Positions 61,205-64,000 of a stretch of 64,000 nucleotides of DNA are shown piece after piece. The DNA is taken from positions 930,001-994,000 of the forward strand of contig NZ_AP022560.1 in the NCBI RefSeq assembly GCF_010726085.1. Reading direction: 5' to 3'. A program made the position numbers and the translations under genes. The notes under the pieces are model-generated. The model made no database searches. It was not told the origin of the DNA and was given only the letters and a program-made list of their open reading frames with translations. This stretch comes from Mycolicibacterium moriokaense. GTDB taxonomy: Bacteria; Actinomycetota; Actinomycetes; Mycobacteriales; Mycobacteriaceae. Every line of letters starts with the position of its first letter. Positions within the stretch are counted from its first letter, which is position 1.

Positions 61205-62646
61205 CCACCGGTCTGCGGTCTGCCCACACCATGCCGGTGGTGCCGCTGATCATCCGCGGCCACCTGATCGAGGACGATCCGCAGGAGGCGGGCGGGTTAC
61301 TCGCCCCACCCCTGGAACCGCATCTGGACCGGCTCCTGCTGACCGATCCCGCTGAGCTGCGCGACCTCCACGGCCTCACCGTGGACGACATCGTCGACTA
61401 TCTCGTCGAGTTGGGCACCCGGCTGGACGTCGACGACAACCCGCACCTGCGTCGTGCGGTCGAACTCAGCGCTGATCGGGCCTTGTATTCCGCCGAGATG
61501 CTGATCGCCACCTATCGCGAGTTCCTCCCGCTCCTGCGGCGCCCGGTGTTGGAAGAGTTGATCGAGCAGAACATCGGGCGCGACGCGCTGGAGGGGTGGG
61601 TCGAGTGCCCGCTGATCGGACGCACGGTCGCGGTGCGCGCGTTCGGTGCCCGGGCGGTGCACATGATCGCCGGCAACAGCCCGATGATCGCGCTGTACAC
61701 AGTGATCAACAATGCGCTGGCGCGCAGTGACGCGATAGTCAAGATCCCGTCGAACGAGCCGTACGCGGCGGTGGCTTTGGCGCGCACCATGGCAGAGATG
61801 GCGCCTGACCACCCGATCACCCGGCACTTCAGCGTCGCGTATTGGAAGGGCGGCGACGAGTCCGTCGAGCGACGGATCTACGACCCCAAGGTGGTGGAGA
61901 AAATCGTCGCCTGGGGCGGGTTCGCGTCCATGCGCAGTGTGCGCCGCTACCTCGCGCCCGGCCTGGACCTGGTCGCGCTCGACCCGAAGCTCAGTGCCTC
62001 GATCATCGGGGCCGACGCCTTCGCCGACGACGCAGCGATCCAGGACGCGGCGCGGCGAGCGGCCACCGATATTGGCTACTTCAATCAAGGTGGCTGCGTC
62101 AGCGCCCGGGTGGTCTATGTCCAGACGGGCACCGACCCGGCAGGTGTCGCGGCGGCCAACCGATTCGGCCGGCGTGTCTTCGACGAACTCCAGCGTCTCC
62201 CGACGTCGATCAGCGCACCACACCCGGCATTCGACCCCGTACTGCGCGAGGAGCTGGACGGCATCCGGTACGCGAGCGATTTCCGGGTGATCGGGGGTCG
62301 GGCCAACGAGGGCGCGGTGATCGTCTCCCAGCACGACGAGGTGGTCGACTTCTCCGAAAGGCTCGACTGCCGGGTGGCGAACATCGTGCCGATCGACGAT
62401 GTTGCGGATGCGCTGCGGAGCCTGACGGTTCACACACAAACGATCGGGGTGTTCCCCGACGCGCTCAAGGCGCAAATCCGCGACGAGTGCGCGCTGCGCG
62501 GCGGTCAACGCATCGTGTCCCTCGGCGGCGCGGTCTGGCTGGGCATGGCGGGACCGCACGACGCGATCGAGCTGCTATCTAGAATGGTGCGGTGGGTTCG
62601 CGACGACACGGTATCGCCGAGTGACGGAACTATCGCCGGACGGTGA
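61201..62646 (+). CDS. LuxC-like acyl-CoA reductase
   Basis: 481 aa, ATGA overlap with the LuxE-like gene. Aldehyde-dehydrogenase-related fold with AVHMIAGNSPMIALYTVINN, IVKIPSNEPYAAVALART and FSVAYWKGGDESVERRIYD. The nucleophile candidate is Cys299 in FNQGGCVSARVVYV. LuxC reduces acyl groups to aldehydes with NADPH. No LuxA/LuxB pair is present, so light production is not implied; the F420-dependent LLM protein nearby is only a distant relative. Probably makes a fatty or other acyl aldehyde for metabolism. Confidence 0.85.
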   Translation: MTTGLRSAHTMPVVPLIIRGHLIEDDPQEAGGLLAPPLEPHLDRLLLTDPAELRDLHGLTVDDIVDYLVELGTRLDVDDNPHLRRAVELSADRALYSAEMLIATYREFLPLLRRPVLEELIEQNIGRDALEGWVECPLIGRTVAVRAFGARAVHMIAGNSPMIALYTVINNALARSDAIVKIPSNEPYAAVALARTMAEMAPDHPITRHFSVAYWKGGDESVERRIYDPKVVEKIVAWGGFASMRSVRRYLAPGLDLVALDPKLSASIIGADAFADDAAIQDAARRAATDIGYFNQGGCVSARVVYVQTGTDPAGVAAANRFGRRVFDELQRLPTSISAPHPAFDPVLREELDGIRYASDFRVIGGRANEGAVIVSQHDEVVDFSERLDCRVANIVPIDDVADALRSLTVHTQTIGVFPDALKAQIRDECALRGGQRIVSLGGAVWLGMAGPHDAIELLSRMVRWVRDDTVSPSDGTIAGR

Positions 62647-63289
62647 TGCGGCCGCACCACGGCGGCGCCCCGGTGCCGAGCTGTCACGTTCCCGGATCCT
62701 GGAGTCGGCTGCAGTGTTATTTGCCGAACGTGGCTATCGCGGCACCAGCACGCTCGATCTCGCGGAGGCCGCCGGAGTCGCCGAGGCCACGCTCTTCCGC
62801 CATTTCGGCACCAAGGCGCGACTGTTCGAGCAAGCCGTCATCGTCCCACTGCACCGGACGGTCGCCGGCGTGGCGAATCGGCGCAGCGGACAGCCGCGCG
62901 GCGTCGCAACCGAGGTCGCGGCATTCGGGCTGTTCGACGAACTGCTCGAGGTCTTGTTCGAAGACGCCGGACTGCTCACCGCGGCGCTGGCGGCTCTCAC
63001 GTTCGAAGGCGAATCCGCCGAGTTCGGCGGCCTGGCTCAGGCATTCACGCCTCTGCTGGAATACCTGCAGGAAGTTGTGAGCCAGCGCGGGCGTGAGCGC
63101 GGGTTCGCGATCGATCCGGCGATCGCGAGTCGCCTGTTGGTGGCCATCCCCCTCGGATTCGCTTTGGGCGACCGCCTGCTCTTCGCTCCCGGCGAGCGTC
63201 CGGCCCGAGAAGAGTTGGCTTCAGCCCTGGCCCGGTTCACGGCCTGGGGGGTTGCCGGCCATCCGCCGGAGGGACCCACCCCACGCTGA
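62621..63289 (+). CDS. TetR-family transcriptional regulator
   Basis: 222 aa from GTG 62621, overlapping the end of the LuxC-like gene by 26 bases, so it is part of that operon. The N-terminal helix-turn-helix is ILESAAVLFAERGYRGTSTL through AEATLFRHFGTKARLFEQAV. The C-terminal ligand domain is longer than the minimum and rich in Leu/Ala. It probably controls the LuxE/LuxC-like genes and the divergent SDR/kinase promoters in response to a lipid-like ligand. No clear operator was identified. Confidence 0.88.
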   Translation: MTELSPDGDAAAPRRRPGAELSRSRILESAAVLFAERGYRGTSTLDLAEAAGVAEATLFRHFGTKARLFEQAVIVPLHRTVAGVANRRSGQPRGVATEVAAFGLFDELLEVLFEDAGLLTAALAALTFEGESAEFGGLAQAFTPLLEYLQEVVSQRGRERGFAIDPAIASRLLVAIPLGFALGDRLLFAPGERPAREELASALARFTAWGVAGHPPEGPTPR

Positions 63290-63368
63290 ACCCTTCGCGT
63301 TGCACGCGCCTGGGTCGACTCGGTGCCGCCCGCCGGCTGCCCGAAAGCAAGACGGGGCACGGCCTTGG

Positions 63369-64000
63369 TCAGGGCCGCAAACCGGGTTGACGTGGTGCCC
63401 GGTCCGGCGCCCGCTTCTCACCGAATGCCTTGGTGGCTTCGATGAAGTCGGGCTGCTCCTGTAGCCAGCCTTGGGTGTGGGCCTCGTACTCGAGTTGTTC
63501 GGCCAACGTCGACGTGAACGTGCGACCGAAAGCCCACTTGACGGCCGTGACGCTGCCGGCGAGCCCGGCGATGTCGCGGGCCAACGCCACCGAGGTGTCC
63601 AAGGCGCCCCCGTCTTCACTCACTCGGTTCACCAGACCCCACTGCAGCGCCTCGGGTGCGTGCAAATCTCGGGCCAGCAGAGCGAGCTCGTTGGCTCGTC
63701 CAAGCCCGACAACGCGGGGGAGCAGCCAGGTCAAACCGGCATCCGGGATGAGTCCGACCTTGGTGAAAGACAACTGGATTCGTGCCGACTCTGCGGCGAC
63801 GCGCAGATCGCACGCCAGCGCCAGCGACACACCGGCCCCGGCGGCCACTCCGTTGATGGCGGCGATGATCGGAAGTTCCAGGCTCTGCATCGTCTGGATC
63901 AACGGATTCCAGGTATCCAGCAGGACGTCCCTGGCGTTTCCGACGTCCCCGGCGATATCGGCACCGGCGCAGAATCCGCGTCCGGCGCCGGTCAGCACCG
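63369..64000 (-). CDS. Enoyl-CoA hydratase/isomerase family protein, 5' end off window
   Basis: At least 210 aa; the start lies beyond base 64000, since the visible sequence begins within the core strand (VLTGAGRGFCAGADI). Crotonase features are FCAGADIAGD (oxyanion loop 1), IIAAINGVAAGAGVSLALAC (oxyanion loop 2) and SFTKVGLIPDAGLTWLLPR, where Asp replaces the usual second Glu. Gene context suggests fatty acid or ring catabolism. Not followed by another gene on its strand; convergent with the TetR gene across about 80 bases. Confidence 0.85.
   Translation of the reverse strand, partial: VLTGAGRGFCAGADIAGDVGNARDVLLDTWNPLIQTMQSLELPIIAAINGVAAGAGVSLALACDLRVAAESARIQLSFTKVGLIPDAGLTWLLPRVVGLGRANELALLARDLHAPEALQWGLVNRVSEDGGALDTSVALARDIAGLAGSVTAVKWAFGRTFTSTLAEQLEYEAHTQGWLQEQPDFIEATKAFGEKRAPDRAPRQPGLRP

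Noticed and set aside
56592..62646. A bioluminescence (lux) operon
   Set aside because: LuxC- and LuxE-like genes are present, but the luciferase-like protein is an F420-type single subunit in a divergent unit and no LuxA/LuxB pair exists.

Overview
The window is high-GC DNA from an actinobacterium, almost certainly a Mycolicibacterium/Mycobacterium-type genome. Three things support this: the complete ergothioneine cluster egtABCDE, the ask-asd pair, and a gene order from about 6 to 38 kb that follows, from memory, the Mycobacterium tuberculosis stretch Rv3709c (ask) to Rv3688c (yqeY). F420-dependent enzymes, a PknH-like sensor-domain protein and SigF-like promoters fit the same assignment. 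The species cannot be named from the sequence alone.

Left part (1-5.4 kb, minus strand): a tightly overlapping operon encodes a glutamine-synthetase-like ligase, three separate pieces of a glutamate-synthase-like enzyme (class II amidotransferase, GXGXG domain, FMN domain) and an FAD amine oxidoreductase cut by the window edge. This is the layout of an N-methylglutamate-type amine/nitrogen assimilation pathway. From 5.6 to 17.2 kb come ask-asd, several exported mycobacterial proteins and a stress block: GAF-ANTAR regulator, M42 peptidase, FAD/Rieske oxidoreductase, catalase and Ohr. Three of the stress units carry SigF-like promoters. From 17.3 to 22.7 kb lies egtABCDE with start/stop overlaps at every junction. 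From 22.7 to 38.1 kb come methyltransferases, a second glutamate-cysteine-ligase-like gene, glpK, an aldo/keto reductase, a PadR regulator with a likely operator, and the RDD / SpoIIM / DUF58 / MoxR / DUF4350 / DUF4129 membrane cluster, then a SIMPL protein and YqeY. From 38.1 to 43.0 kb come an F420 enzyme, a methyltransferase-CDGSH pair, a heme-oxygenase-like diiron protein and an SDR.

Accessory island (about 43.2-56.6 kb): it begins at a 45-bp copy of the 3' half of a tRNA-Pro gene, an attachment-site scar. It also holds a tRNA-Gly-like 3' fragment and the C-terminal stub of a tyrosine integrase. The cargo is mostly anti-phage or DNA-targeting: a single-chain MmeI-like (type IIL) restriction-modification enzyme, a GmrSD-like DUF262/DUF1524 nuclease with an alkyltransferase-like C-terminal domain, a three-gene module of unknown function containing a DUF488 protein, and a Gabija-type pair (OLD-family ATPase/TOPRIM nuclease plus UvrD-like helicase). 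Base composition varies within the island, so it looks assembled from several acquisitions.

Right part (56.6-64 kb): catabolic-looking genes include a luciferase-like F420 oxidoreductase, an APH-fold kinase, an SDR, a LuxE-like acyl-protein synthetase followed by a LuxC-like acyl-CoA reductase, a TetR regulator, and an enoyl-CoA hydratase truncated by the window end.
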